Below are positions 50,758 to 58,907 of a stretch of DNA of 64,000 bases, one piece after another; within the stretch, counting starts at the first letter, position 1, and every line of letters starts with the position of its first letter. The stretch comes from an uncultured Oscillibacter sp. (GTDB lineage Bacteria > Bacillota > Clostridia > Oscillospirales > Oscillospiraceae), in the NCBI GenBank assembly GCA_905200545.1, contig CAJKKQ010000003.1, positions 1 to 64,000 on the forward strand, in the 5' to 3' direction. Both the position numbers and the translations under genes were made by a program. A model generated the notes under the pieces. The model was not told the origin of the DNA and ran no database searches. It saw only the letters and a program-made list of their open reading frames with translations.

Positions 50758-52464
50758 TTACATCATTCCCGTGGTCGGAGCGGTGGTAAAGACCTCCGTT
50801 CCCTCCTCCACACCGGACTTGATCTCCACATTGTACTCATCGGAAATGCCGGTCTCCACAGGCACCGGCCAGAAGCCCTTATCCGGCAGGCCGTCCACGG
50901 TGACAGACACATCGATGGCGTTGTCCGGCCGGGTATCAGACTTGACGAACAGCACATCCGCCGCGCTGCCATCCTCCAGCGGTACAGACTTGACGCACTG
51001 GATGGGAACCACCAGGCAGTTGTCGTTCTCGCTGGCGGTAAGCTTGTAGTTGACATAGCTGCCGGTCATCAGGGAGCCGTCGGGATTGTCCACACTGATG
51101 ACCATGGGATAGGTAGCCACGCCGTTTTCCGCCTTGGAGTTAAGGCTCACCGTATCCACGGTGCCGTAGAAGGTGGTGCCCCACTGGTCGATCTCCACCG
51201 GCATGCCGGGCTTGACGTAGCTGACGTTCCGCTCGTCCACGGTGGCGTCCACCACAATGGTGGAGGTATCCGCGATGGTGATGACGGCGGTGTTTGCCTC
51301 CACTTCGCTGCCGGGGGTCAGGATCAGGCCGATGACCGTACCGCTGATGGGCGCCACGGCGCTGCAGTTGGCCAGGTTTTCCTCCGCAGTGGCCAGAGTC
51401 TTGCGGGCTTCCTCCAGGCTCTGCTGGACGGTGAAGATCTCGCTTTCACTGCTCTCGCCGTCGATGCGCACCAGCACCTGGCCCTGGGACACCTGGAGAT
51501 AATCCACCAGGCTGCTGGAGATCACCGTGCCGCTGACGGTGGAACACAGATCGCCGGTGCGGTAGTATTCCAGCTTGCCGGGCTCATAGGGATAGACCTT
51601 CTCGCCGGAGGCGGTCACAGCGGTGGCGGAGGCGATCATGTCAGCAGTCAGTGCGCCGTCATTTTGAATGATGATCTCCGCGGAGAAGAGCTTGGAGCCC
51701 TCCGGGGTGATGCGGCTGACCATATGGACGGACTCCACCGTTCCCTTCAGGGAGCTCATCAGGGCGGGAATGGAAACATCCACAGTCTGTCCGGCTTTGA
51801 TCTGGCCCTCATAGGCGTAGCTGTAATACTGCTCCAGGCGCAGGCGGGTATCGTCGGAGAGGGTGGCCACCTTGTCGCCTTTGTTGATGGTATCGCCGGG
51901 GTTCAGGGTCACCACATCCATCAGCTTGCCGGGATATCCAGCCGCCAGATTCAGTCCCGCAATGTCCTTTTGCAGGGTGTTCAGCTGCTTCTCATATCCC
52001 TCCACATCCGTGCGGGCCTTCTGCACGGCGGTGCGGGCGGCCTCGGAATCCACCACGAACAGGGGATCCCCCTCATTGACCATCTGTCCCTCGGTAACCA
52101 TGACCTCCTGAACTGTTCCAGGGGTAGTCAGGGTAATGGTCTCGCTGTTTTTGGCCTTGGTAAGGCCATTGCCCTCCACCGTGGAGGTGATGGCGCCATA
52201 GCTGACCACATCGGTGACAATCTGGGTATCTCCCGGGCTCCGTCCCTTCCAGAACTTCACCCCTCCGATCACCAGAGCCACCACTATCACCAGGGCAATG
52301 CCCCGCCGGATAATCTGCCGTTTCTTTTTCCGGGGCATACCGCGCCATGTCTCTTTGAGCCCTTTCCGGGCCGTCCCCCCTTCCGGAGCCGCCTGCGCCA
52401 TATTCTCCGGGGCAGACGCAGCCTGGGGCAGGTCGTTCTGTTCCAAATCCTTGACTTCAGCCAT
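50758..52464 (-). CDS. MacA/YknX-like efflux periplasmic adaptor
   Basis: 568 aa. A proline/alanine-rich cytoplasmic start, one helix (RGIALVIVVALVIGGVKFW, about 54-72), then a lipoyl/barrel-sandwich hybrid (TLTTPGTVQEVMVTEGQMVNEGDPLF), a helical hairpin (VQKARTDVEGYEKQLNTLQKDI) and a second lipoyl half (NCSAVAPISGTVIGLILTPGSEV). A beta-barrel domain with VDERNVSYVKPGMPVEID comes last. It is longer than usual because a second barrel-like segment (about 150-330) is inserted. In Gram-positives such adaptors work with a MacB-like permease, here encoded next to it. Confidence 0.9.
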   Translation of the reverse strand: MAEVKDLEQNDLPQAASAPENMAQAAPEGGTARKGLKETWRGMPRKKKRQIIRRGIALVIVVALVIGGVKFWKGRSPGDTQIVTDVVSYGAITSTVEGNGLTKAKNSETITLTTPGTVQEVMVTEGQMVNEGDPLFVVDSEAARTAVQKARTDVEGYEKQLNTLQKDIAGLNLAAGYPGKLMDVVTLNPGDTINKGDKVATLSDDTRLRLEQYYSYAYEGQIKAGQTVDVSIPALMSSLKGTVESVHMVSRITPEGSKLFSAEIIIQNDGALTADMIASATAVTASGEKVYPYEPGKLEYYRTGDLCSTVSGTVISSSLVDYLQVSQGQVLVRIDGESSESEIFTVQQSLEEARKTLATAEENLANCSAVAPISGTVIGLILTPGSEVEANTAVITIADTSTIVVDATVDERNVSYVKPGMPVEIDQWGTTFYGTVDTVSLNSKAENGVATYPMVISVDNPDGSLMTGSYVNYKLTASENDNCLVVPIQCVKSVPLEDGSAADVLFVKSDTRPDNAIDVSVTVDGLPDKGFWPVPVETGISDEYNVEIKSGVEEGTEVFTTAPTTGMM

Positions 52465-52501
52465 GATACGATCTCCTCTTTTTCGTCAGTCCGTATTAAC
52501 T

Positions 52502-52520
52502 GTACTACCCATGCTAGTAC
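52502..52520. promoter_or_regulatory. Operator-like dyad upstream of the MacA-like gene
   Basis: GTACTA (52502-52507) and TAGTAC (52515-52520) flank seven bases, 38 bases before the adaptor ATG. The minus-strand -35 candidate CTGACA (52525-52530) overlaps its upstream edge. The shape recalls sites of YtrA-type GntR repressors that control ABC exporters. No such regulator is in the window. Confidence 0.45.
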
Positions 52521-52654
52521 ACCCTGTCAGGCAAAGCAACAACAAAACAGTTACAGTTTTGTGGTATTTTGAGAAATTTTTCCTTCCCTTTCCGTACCTG
52601 CAACAGCTTATTTTTAATAGACGGTATTCCATGCCAAAAAGTTGTCCCGACGGC

Positions 52655-52692
52655 AAAAAAAAGCCGCGTTCTCTGAGAGAACGCGGCTTTTT
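52655..52692 (-). terminator. Terminator of the TRAP permease gene
   Basis: A stem around AAGCCGCGTTCTCT (52661-52674) and its complement (52675-52688) has eight A residues on its 5' side, giving T8 on the minus strand. It lies 14 bases after the permease stop. Confidence 0.9.
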
Positions 52693-52705
52693 CGAAAAAG
52701 GAAGA

Positions 52706-54754
52706 TCAGGCGGCGGCTGCCTTCTTGGCCAGAGCCCGCTGGGCCAGCACCACACCTACCACCACCACAAGGCCGGCGATATCCGTCACGGCACCGGGAA
52801 TCAGCATGCCCAGGCCGCCTGCAATCAGCAGGATACGGAACAGGGGATTGATCCGGCAGTAGAGGAAGCCGTTGAGGGCTGCCGCCACGCCGAAGATACC
52901 CAGCAGTGCGGTGATGCAGATCTGTACCACCTCAAAGCTGCTGCCCACATCGATGAAGAGCATCTGGGGGCTCACTGCAAAGATGTAAGGCACGATAAAG
53001 GCCGCAATGGCCAGCTTCGTTGCATTGATACCGGTCTTCATGGGATCCGCCTTGGCAATGGCGCTGCCGGCATAGGCCGCCAGGGCCACGGGAGGCGTGA
53101 TGTCGGCCACGATGCCGAAGTAGAACACAAAGAAGTGAGCCGCCATCTTGGTGACGCCGATGGAGGGATCCATCAGGATGGGGGCGCAGGTAGCCGCCAT
53201 GATGCAGTAGTTGGCGGTGGTGGGCACGCCCATGCCCAGCACGATGCAGCAGAGCATGGTGAGCACCAGGGCGATCATCATATGGCCGCCGGAGAGGCTC
53301 ACGATGGCGCTGAGGAGCTTGGAGGCAAGGCCGGTGACCGTGATGCAGCCGGAGATGATGCCGGCCACGCCGCAGGCCACAGCCACAGTGATGGAGCCCT
53401 TGGCGCCGCCCTCCAGGGAGTTGAAGATCATGGCGCCCAGGTCACCCAGGGAGCGCTGCATGCCGATGCCCGCGCTGGGGCTGTTATGTACGCCGTCCAG
53501 AATGATGTCCGGCAGGCTCACCACAATGGTGGCCACGATGGCCAGCGCTGCGGAGTACGCCATGGTATAGGTGTTGGTGGACACCAGCACCACCAGCAGC
53601 ACCAGGGGGAAGAGCAGATAGATCCGCTTTACCAGCTGGCCCAGCTTGGGCAGCTGATCCTTGGGAATTCCCTTGAGACCCAGCTTTTTGGCCTCCAGAT
53701 GGACAGCGATGTAGATGCCGGTGAAGTACAGCACAGCCGGCAGGATGGCCCGCACAGCGATCTGGCTGTAAGGCTCACCGGTGAACTCCGCCATCAAAAA
53801 GGCGGCGGCGCCCATGATGGGGGGCATGATCTGGCCGCCGGTAGAGGCGGCAGCCTCCACGGCGCCGGCAAATTCACCCTTGTAGCCGGTCTTCTTCATC
53901 ATGGGGATGGTGACGGAGCCGGTGGTGACGGTGTTGCCCACAGAGGAGCCGGACACCATGCCGCACAGGGCGGAGGAGATGACCGCCACCTTGGCGGGGC
54001 CGCCGGGAGCAGCGCCGGCCACGGCGTTGGCCAAGCTGATAAAGAAGTTGGCGATGCCGGTACGCTCCAGGAAGGCACCGAAGATGATGAACACCACGAT
54101 GAACTTTGCGCACACGTTGATGGGGCCGCCGAAGATACCGTTGGTGGTGTAGAACATGGTGCGGATCACCTGGTAGAAGGTCATCTGCAGGGTGTTGGTA
54201 CCCATCAGGTTCACAAAGGTGTACACCAGCAGGACACCGGCCACGCACAAAATGGGCAGGCCCACGCACCGGCGGCAAAGCTCCACCAGCGCCAGAATGG
54301 CGATGAGGCCCACGATCATGTAAAGGTGATTCTGCATGACCCGGGCGGACATGCGGATGACCTTTTCCGCGTTGACGGCATAGAAGAAATAGGCGCCGGG
54401 GCCCACCACCAGCAGTACGATATCGTACCAGGGCATATGGTTGACGCGGGTATCGCCTTTTCTGGCGGGGAAGGTCAAAAATCCGATCAGCAGGATCATC
54501 CCCACGAATACCGGCAGGCGGATCTCCTGCAGGGTGTTGAGGAACACGGTATCCACAATGCAGTACGCCGCGAAAATCGCCATGAGAATGCGGATCACCA
54601 GTTTGGGCGTCCCCTCCCAGATACGGGTGTTGGACTCCCGGTCATACTTTTTCATCACCGCTTCCACATCGGCAGCGGTGCCTACGGAGGTGTCGTGCTC
54701 CGTCTCGGCGGCCGGAATCTCCTGCTCCGGCATCTTTTTCTTAAAAAGGCCCAT
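52706..54754 (-). CDS. TAXI-type TRAP transporter fused permease
   Basis: 682 aa. Small (4-helix) and large (12-helix) TRAP permease parts are fused in one chain. The DctM-like region has FIIFGAFLERTGIANFFISLANA, GGPAKVAVISSALCGMVSGSSVGNT and AAAASTGGQIMPPIMGAAAF. A late segment GMGVPTTANYCIMAATCAP repeats the pattern. The charged N-terminus (MGLFKKKMPEQE) is cytoplasmic. TAXI-TRAP systems import organic acids or amino acids with a Na+ or H+ gradient. The gene follows its binding protein with a strong hairpin between them. Confidence 0.93.
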   Translation of the reverse strand: MGLFKKKMPEQEIPAAETEHDTSVGTAADVEAVMKKYDRESNTRIWEGTPKLVIRILMAIFAAYCIVDTVFLNTLQEIRLPVFVGMILLIGFLTFPARKGDTRVNHMPWYDIVLLVVGPGAYFFYAVNAEKVIRMSARVMQNHLYMIVGLIAILALVELCRRCVGLPILCVAGVLLVYTFVNLMGTNTLQMTFYQVIRTMFYTTNGIFGGPINVCAKFIVVFIIFGAFLERTGIANFFISLANAVAGAAPGGPAKVAVISSALCGMVSGSSVGNTVTTGSVTIPMMKKTGYKGEFAGAVEAAASTGGQIMPPIMGAAAFLMAEFTGEPYSQIAVRAILPAVLYFTGIYIAVHLEAKKLGLKGIPKDQLPKLGQLVKRIYLLFPLVLLVVLVSTNTYTMAYSAALAIVATIVVSLPDIILDGVHNSPSAGIGMQRSLGDLGAMIFNSLEGGAKGSITVAVACGVAGIISGCITVTGLASKLLSAIVSLSGGHMMIALVLTMLCCIVLGMGVPTTANYCIMAATCAPILMDPSIGVTKMAAHFFVFYFGIVADITPPVALAAYAGSAIAKADPMKTGINATKLAIAAFIVPYIFAVSPQMLFIDVGSSFEVVQICITALLGIFGVAAALNGFLYCRINPLFRILLIAGGLGMLIPGAVTDIAGLVVVVGVVLAQRALAKKAAAA

Positions 54755-54811
54755 GGGGGCTCCCCCTCACTTTGGTAATTCTCTTAACAGGTTCTGAATG
54801 GTTGACGATAT

Positions 54812-54849
54812 CAAGGAACTACGGCGGATCACTCCGCCGTAGTTCCTTG
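54812..54849 (-). repeat. Perfect 17-bp hairpin between TRAP binding-protein and permease genes
   Basis: Arms 54812-54828 and 54833-54849 pair without mismatch around a four-base loop. No T-tract follows on the minus strand, so it is better explained as an mRNA-stabilising or processing hairpin that raises binding protein over permease than as a full terminator. Confidence 0.75.
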
Positions 54850-54868
54850 GTTTAAACAGTGTTCTCCC

Positions 54869-55903
54869 TTATTTGGTGGGAACTTCAAAGCCCTTTTCCG
54901 CGAAATACTTGGCAGCGCCGGGATGATAGGGCACAGCAGTGACGGAAGCGGCAAACTCCAGATCCAGCTCCTTGCCCTTGTCGTGAGACTGGGCAATGGT
55001 ATCCGCATTCTCGAAGATGGTGGAGACGATGTTGTACACATCGGCCTCAGAGACGTCGTCCCGGGCAATGATGGTAGCAACCACAGCCACGGTCTTGGTC
55101 TCAGGCACACCCTCATAGGTTCCCTCGGGGATGGTGTACTCCTCATAGTAGGGAGAGGCTTCCTTCAGCTTGGCAATGTGCTCGTCGTCCAGGCTCACCA
55201 GGTAAGTCTCCTTGGCGGTAGCCAGGGTGGTAATGGCCACGGTGGGGGCACCGGCCACCACGAAAGCGGCGTCAATCTTGCCGTCCTGCAGGGCATCGGC
55301 GCTGTTGCCGAAGTCCTGATACTGAGCGTCGATGTCGGACTCCGTCATGTCATAGGCAGCCAGGATATCCAGGGCGTTGTAGTACACACCGGAACCGGAG
55401 GCGCCGATGGACACGCTCTTGCCCTTCAGATCCGCCACGGTCTTGATGTCGGGATCGCAGGTGACGATCTGAACCTGCTCCATGTACAAAGCAGCCACGG
55501 TGGAGAAATCGGTGACAGGCATTCCCTCGAAGAGGTTGGTGCCCTCATAGGCATAGCTCATGACGTCGGACTGGACAAAGCCCAGCTGACGGGTGTTCAT
55601 CTGCATCTGTTCGATGTTGTCCTGGGAGCCGTTGCTGGTGACAGCCGTGACCTTGGTGCCGGTGCCGCTGGAGGTGATGGCCTGGGCCAGCACGCTGCCG
55701 AAGCCGTAATACGTGCCCTGGTCGCCGCCGGTGGAGAACTTCAGCTCCACGCCGGAGCCGGTGGCATCGCCGCTGGTCTCGGAACCGGTGGTCTCCTCAG
55801 AAGTGGTATCGTCGGTGGTGGTCTCATCCGTGGTGCCGCCGCAGCCGGAGAGCACGGACGCCAGCATCAGCGTTGCCAGAAGCAAAGACAAAAACTTTTT
55901 CAT
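54869..55903 (-). CDS. TAXI-family TRAP solute-binding lipoprotein
   Basis: 344 aa. Lipoprotein signal MKKFLSLLLATLMLASVLSGC, then a Thr/Glu/Ser-rich linker (about 22-50) and the TAXI binding fold: LKFSTGGDQGTYYGFGSVLAQ, IEQMQMNTRQLGFVQSDVMSY, LKGKSVSIGASGSGVYYNA and DGKIDAAFVVAGAP. The ligand cannot be named; TAXI proteins often bind glutamate-like or other carboxylates. AGAAAAGAGG precedes ATG 55903. Its promoter is at 55955-55983. Confidence 0.93.
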   Translation of the reverse strand: MKKFLSLLLATLMLASVLSGCGGTTDETTTDDTTSEETTGSETSGDATGSGVELKFSTGGDQGTYYGFGSVLAQAITSSGTGTKVTAVTSNGSQDNIEQMQMNTRQLGFVQSDVMSYAYEGTNLFEGMPVTDFSTVAALYMEQVQIVTCDPDIKTVADLKGKSVSIGASGSGVYYNALDILAAYDMTESDIDAQYQDFGNSADALQDGKIDAAFVVAGAPTVAITTLATAKETYLVSLDDEHIAKLKEASPYYEEYTIPEGTYEGVPETKTVAVVATIIARDDVSEADVYNIVSTIFENADTIAQSHDKGKELDLEFAASVTAVPYHPGAAKYFAEKGFEVPTK

Positions 55904-55954
55904 TTTGCAACCTCTTTTCTTGATTGGGTAGCTACCCCCTGCAATTACCTGCAT

Positions 55955-55983
55955 ATCATATCCCAACTTCTTTCATTTTTCAA
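55955..55983 (-). promoter_or_regulatory. Promoter of the TAXI-TRAP operon
   Basis: On the minus strand TTGAAA (55978-55983) and TATGAT (55955-55960) are 17 nt apart, ~50 bases before the ATG. The leader contains a GGGTAGCTACCC palindrome near 55926-55937. Confidence 0.68.
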
Positions 55984-56095
55984 GGCCTGATTTGAACTTT
56001 TTTCTGTTTATTTGCAGTTTGCGAATTATATCTTGCAATTTTAGTGCAGTTTTTGCATTGTCCCGAAAGTATTCCTGCAAGAAGCCCTTCATGGG

Positions 56096-56133
56096 GAAAA
56101 AACACCGCTTCCGGCGGCTGCCGGAAGCGGTGT
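56096..56133 (-). terminator. Terminator of thrS
   Basis: ACACCGCTTCCGG (56102-56114) pairs with CCGGAAGCGGTGT (56121-56133), followed on the minus strand by a T-run. It starts 10 bases after the thrS stop. Confidence 0.9.
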
Positions 56134-56142
56134 GGGGGAAAC

Positions 56143-57903
56143 TTACAAAATGGCCTTGGTATCGACTTCTTCTTTCAGCATGGTTGCAAAGGCGTCCAGG
56201 CTCATGGCGCCCTTGTCCTCGCCGGAGCGGTGACGGACGGAGACCGTCTGGTTCTCCATATCCCGGTCGCCTACCACCAGCATGTAGGGGATCTTCTCCA
56301 GGGTGGCCTCCCGGATCTTCTTGCCGATCTTCTCGTTGCGCTCATCCACTTCCACCCGGAAGCCGGCGGCATCCAGCTTGGCGGACACTTCCTTGGCATA
56401 GGCCTCCGCCCGGTCGGTGACGGGCAGGACCTTCACCTGGACAGGCGCCAGCCAGGCGGGGAACGCACCGGCAAAGTGCTCGGTGATGACGCCGATGAAG
56501 CGCTCGATGGAGCCCAGCACCACGCGGTGGATCATGACGGGGCGGTGCTTCTGGCCGTCTTCGCCGGTGTACTCCAGCTCGAAGCGCTCAGGCAGCTGGC
56601 TGTCCAGCTGAATGGTACCGCACTGCCAGGTCCGGCCCAGGGAGTCGGCCAGATGGAAGTCCAGCTTGGGGCCGTAGAAAGCGCCGTCGCCCTCGTTGAT
56701 GACGAAGGTCTTGCCCATCTCGGTGATGGCGTTTTTCAGGATATCCTGGTTGCGCTCCCACTCCTCCACGGTGCCGATGTGGTCCTCGGGCATGGTGGAA
56801 AGCTCGATGGTATAGCTCAGGCCGAAGGTGGAATACACCTCATCAAAGAGACGCACGGTCTCCTGGATCACGTCCTTCATCTGCTCCCGGGTCATGAAGA
56901 CATGGGCGTCATCCTGGGTAAAGCAGCGGACGCGGAACAGTCCGTGGAGGGCACCGGAGAGCTCGTGGCGGTGCACCAGGCCCAGCTCGCCCACCCGCAG
57001 GGGCAGATCCCGGTAGGAGTGGGGCTCGCTGGCGTAGACCAGCATGCCGCCGGGGCAGTTCATGGGCTTGATGGCGTAATCTTCCTCGTCAATGACGGTG
57101 GTGTACATGTTCTGCTTGTAGTGATCCCAGTGGCCCGACCGCTCCCACAGCTTGCGGTTGAGGATGATGGGGGTGGAGATCTCCACATAGCCGTACTTCT
57201 TGTGGACCTGGCGCCAGTAGTCGATGAGGGTGTTTTTCAGCACCATGCCCTTGGGCAGGAAGAAGGGGAAACCGGGGCCCTCGTCCCGCAGCATGAACAA
57301 TCCCAGTTCCTTGCCCAGCTTGCGGTGATCCCGCTTCTTGGCCTCCTCGATGCGCTGGAGGTAGGCATCCAGCTCGTCCTTCTTGGGGAAGGCGATACCG
57401 TAGATCCGCTGGAGGGTCTGACGGTTGGAGTCGCCCCGCCAGTAGGCGGCGTTGCAGGCGGTCAGCTTGATGGCGTTGCCCTTGATGTGGCCGGTGGAGT
57501 CCAGGTGGGGGCCGGCGCACAGGTCGGTGAACTCGCCCTGCTTGTAGAAGGAGATGTGGGCGTCGGCGGGCAGGTCATTGATCAGCTCCACCTTGTAGGG
57601 TTCGCCCTTCTCCTCCATGAACTTGACAGCCTCTTCCCGGGGCAGCTCGAACCGCTCCAGCTTCAGCTTCTCCTTGCAGATCTTGCGCATCTCGCCCTCA
57701 ATCTGCTCCATGATCTCCGGAGTAAAGGGGAAGGGAGAGTCCATATCATAGTAGAAGCCCTCGTCGATGGAGGGGCCGATGGCCAGCTTCACCTCGGGAT
57801 ACAGGCGCTTGACAGCCTGGGCCAGCACGTGGGAGCAGGTGTGCCAATAGGTTTTCCGGTAGGTCTCGTCTTCAAAGGTATACTGCTTGTTTTCCTCGCT
57901 CAT
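56143..57903 (-). CDS. thrS: Threonyl-tRNA synthetase lacking the TGS domain
   Basis: 586 aa class II synthetase. The N-terminal editing domain has HTCSHVLAQAVKRLYP and CAGPHLDSTGHI with its zinc-type His/Cys residues. The catalytic core has MNCPGGM, GLVHRHELSGALHGLFRVRCF, FYGPKLDFHLADSLGR and RPVMIHRVVLGSIERFIG. The anticodon domain is C-terminal. The usual ~60-residue TGS domain is missing: editing motifs begin near residue 20. ATG 57903 follows GGAAAGGAGC. A T-box leader controls it. Confidence 0.95.
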   Translation of the reverse strand: MSEENKQYTFEDETYRKTYWHTCSHVLAQAVKRLYPEVKLAIGPSIDEGFYYDMDSPFPFTPEIMEQIEGEMRKICKEKLKLERFELPREEAVKFMEEKGEPYKVELINDLPADAHISFYKQGEFTDLCAGPHLDSTGHIKGNAIKLTACNAAYWRGDSNRQTLQRIYGIAFPKKDELDAYLQRIEEAKKRDHRKLGKELGLFMLRDEGPGFPFFLPKGMVLKNTLIDYWRQVHKKYGYVEISTPIILNRKLWERSGHWDHYKQNMYTTVIDEEDYAIKPMNCPGGMLVYASEPHSYRDLPLRVGELGLVHRHELSGALHGLFRVRCFTQDDAHVFMTREQMKDVIQETVRLFDEVYSTFGLSYTIELSTMPEDHIGTVEEWERNQDILKNAITEMGKTFVINEGDGAFYGPKLDFHLADSLGRTWQCGTIQLDSQLPERFELEYTGEDGQKHRPVMIHRVVLGSIERFIGVITEHFAGAFPAWLAPVQVKVLPVTDRAEAYAKEVSAKLDAAGFRVEVDERNEKIGKKIREATLEKIPYMLVVGDRDMENQTVSVRHRSGEDKGAMSLDAFATMLKEEVDTKAIL

Positions 57904-57935
57904 GGGGAATGCTCCTTTCCAATGGTCGGGGTAAA

Positions 57936-58190
57936 GAAAAAACGCTTCACCCCTGAGAGTCATTCAGGGGTGAAGCGGTACGCTCCACGGTTCCACCCTG
58001 CTTGCGCCCCTTGCGGTGCGCCGCTCGTGTCCTCTGTAACGGGAGGTCCCGTCCCAGCCTACATATCGGTGGGCGGCTCCAAGGCGGTAGCCGGTTCCGG
58101 TTGGGGCAAAAGCCGCTTGCAGCCTATGGCGGCTTCTCTCTTCTGTCTTCCCCGGACGGCGTCCTTTTCCATGCCTTTTTTCAAATTCGA
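57936..58190 (-). promoter_or_regulatory. T-box riboswitch leader of thrS
   Basis: The minus strand has the T-box core GGGTGGAACCGTG (rc of 57986-57998). After it comes a perfect 14-bp terminator stem (57943-57956 with 57964-57977) and six T residues. Upstream lie stem-rich sequences of the right length (~190 nt) for Stem I to III. Uncharged tRNA-Thr would pair and prevent termination. An ACC specifier is expected, but I could not fix its place by eye. Confidence 0.88.
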
Positions 58191-58194
58191 GGAC

Positions 58195-58223
58195 ACTATA
58201 TCACTTTGGTGTTTCTCTGTCAA
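58195..58223 (-). promoter_or_regulatory. Promoter of the thrS T-box transcript
   Basis: On the minus strand a perfect TTGACA (58218-58223) and TATAGT (58195-58200) are 17 nt apart. The -35 box contains the stop codon of the small gene at 58220-58372. Confidence 0.8.
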
Positions 58224-58372
58224 GGGGACAATTCTCCCTGTAAATACCGCTCCTCCGTCCACAGCTGGGCCTGCCGCAGCAGCTGCTCCGCCTGCCCGTA
58301 GTTGCGTGCTTCCAGAGCCGCCAGCGCATCCGTAACCGCGTTGAACAGATGGGTATACATCTCCTGATACAT
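58220..58372 (-). CDS. Small 50-residue protein of unknown function
   Basis: A short gene, MYQEMYTHLFNAVTDALAAL to YLQGELSP, starting at ATG 58372 with GGGAGG seven bases upstream and a strong promoter at 58406-58434. The product is acidic and appears as two amphipathic helices (DALAALEARNYGQAEQLLRQ resembles a TPR-like hairpin). It is divergent from an XRE regulator gene, 145 bases away, and its stop lies in the thrS -35 box. I do not recognise the family; an interaction with the regulator is possible by analogy with SinI/SinR but is inference. Confidence 0.7.
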   Translation of the reverse strand: MYQEMYTHLFNAVTDALAALEARNYGQAEQLLRQAQLWTEERYLQGELSP

Positions 58373-58405
58373 GATAATGCCTCCCAATTATGAGTTGATA
58401 ATTAA

Positions 58406-58434
58406 ACTATAAATTTTAGTTTTCTTTACGTCAA
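58406..58434 (-). promoter_or_regulatory. Promoter of the 50-residue small gene
   Basis: On the minus strand TTGACG (58429-58434) and TATAGT (58406-58411), spaced 17 nt, in a very AT-rich stretch. Confidence 0.72.
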
Positions 58435-58468
58435 GTTTGATTTCAAATTTTCAGTCCATTCTAGGGGA

Positions 58469-58498
58469 AGATGTCTAACAAATATGATAGGTACATCT
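58469..58498 (+). promoter_or_regulatory. Operator-like dyad and -10 box of the XRE regulator gene
   Basis: AGATGT (58469-58474) and ACATCT (58493-58498) are symmetrical about a TATGAT -10 candidate (58483-58488). The XRE gene starts 20 bases later, so autorepression is plausible. The -35 box is not clear. Confidence 0.45.
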
Positions 58499-58517
58499 CA
58501 ACCGGAGGTATCCAGAT

Positions 58518-58838
58518 ATGGAATTGGACTATCATCTGATCGGTGGGCGCATTGCGCGGCGCAGAAAAAAGCTCAAATTGACGCAGATGAAAGTAGCAGA
58601 ACGCGCCGATATTAGTGAACAGTATCTCTCCAACATTGAGCGGGCCACTTCCATCCCCTCCACGGAAGTCATTATGCGTCTGGCAGCAGCTCTGGAAACC
58701 ACCCCGGACGAGTTCCTGGTGGGAACATCCCGGCAGGAGGAACGCTGGAAAACCATCGCCCAGTACCTGCGCACCATGGACGACCGCCAGCTGGACACGG
58801 CGGAGAGTTTTCTGGCCTGGCTGTCGGAACAAACATAA
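58518..58838 (+). CDS. XRE-family helix-turn-helix regulator
   Basis: 106 aa. HTH_3 domain from about residue 8 to 65: IGGRIARRRKKLKLTQMKVAERADISEQYLSNIERATSIPS, a standard Cro/CI fold with recognition helix SEQYLSNIER. A ~35-residue helical tail (RWKTIAQYLRTMDDRQLDTAESFLAWL) probably dimerises. CGGAGGT precedes ATG 58518. It is divergent from the 50-residue gene and followed by its own terminator. Confidence 0.9.
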   Translation: MELDYHLIGGRIARRRKKLKLTQMKVAERADISEQYLSNIERATSIPSTEVIMRLAAALETTPDEFLVGTSRQEERWKTIAQYLRTMDDRQLDTAESFLAWLSEQT

Positions 58839-58853
58839 TCTGTCTTGAATCAG

Positions 58854-58883
58854 AAAACCGCTGTCTTTCGACAGCGGTTTTTT
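58854..58883 (+). terminator. Terminator of the XRE gene
   Basis: AAAACCGCTGTC (58854-58865) pairs with GACAGCGGTTTT (58870-58881), followed by T residues. A-residues on the 5' side may also serve the convergent asparaginase gene. Confidence 0.9.
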
Positions 58884-58907
58884 CATGGATGTTCGTTCCG
58901 GCTCCTC

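Noticed and set aside
52214..54778. Plus-strand open frame of about 850 codons opposite the TRAP permease
   Set aside because: Histidine/glycine-rich shadow of a transmembrane protein gene; no family features.
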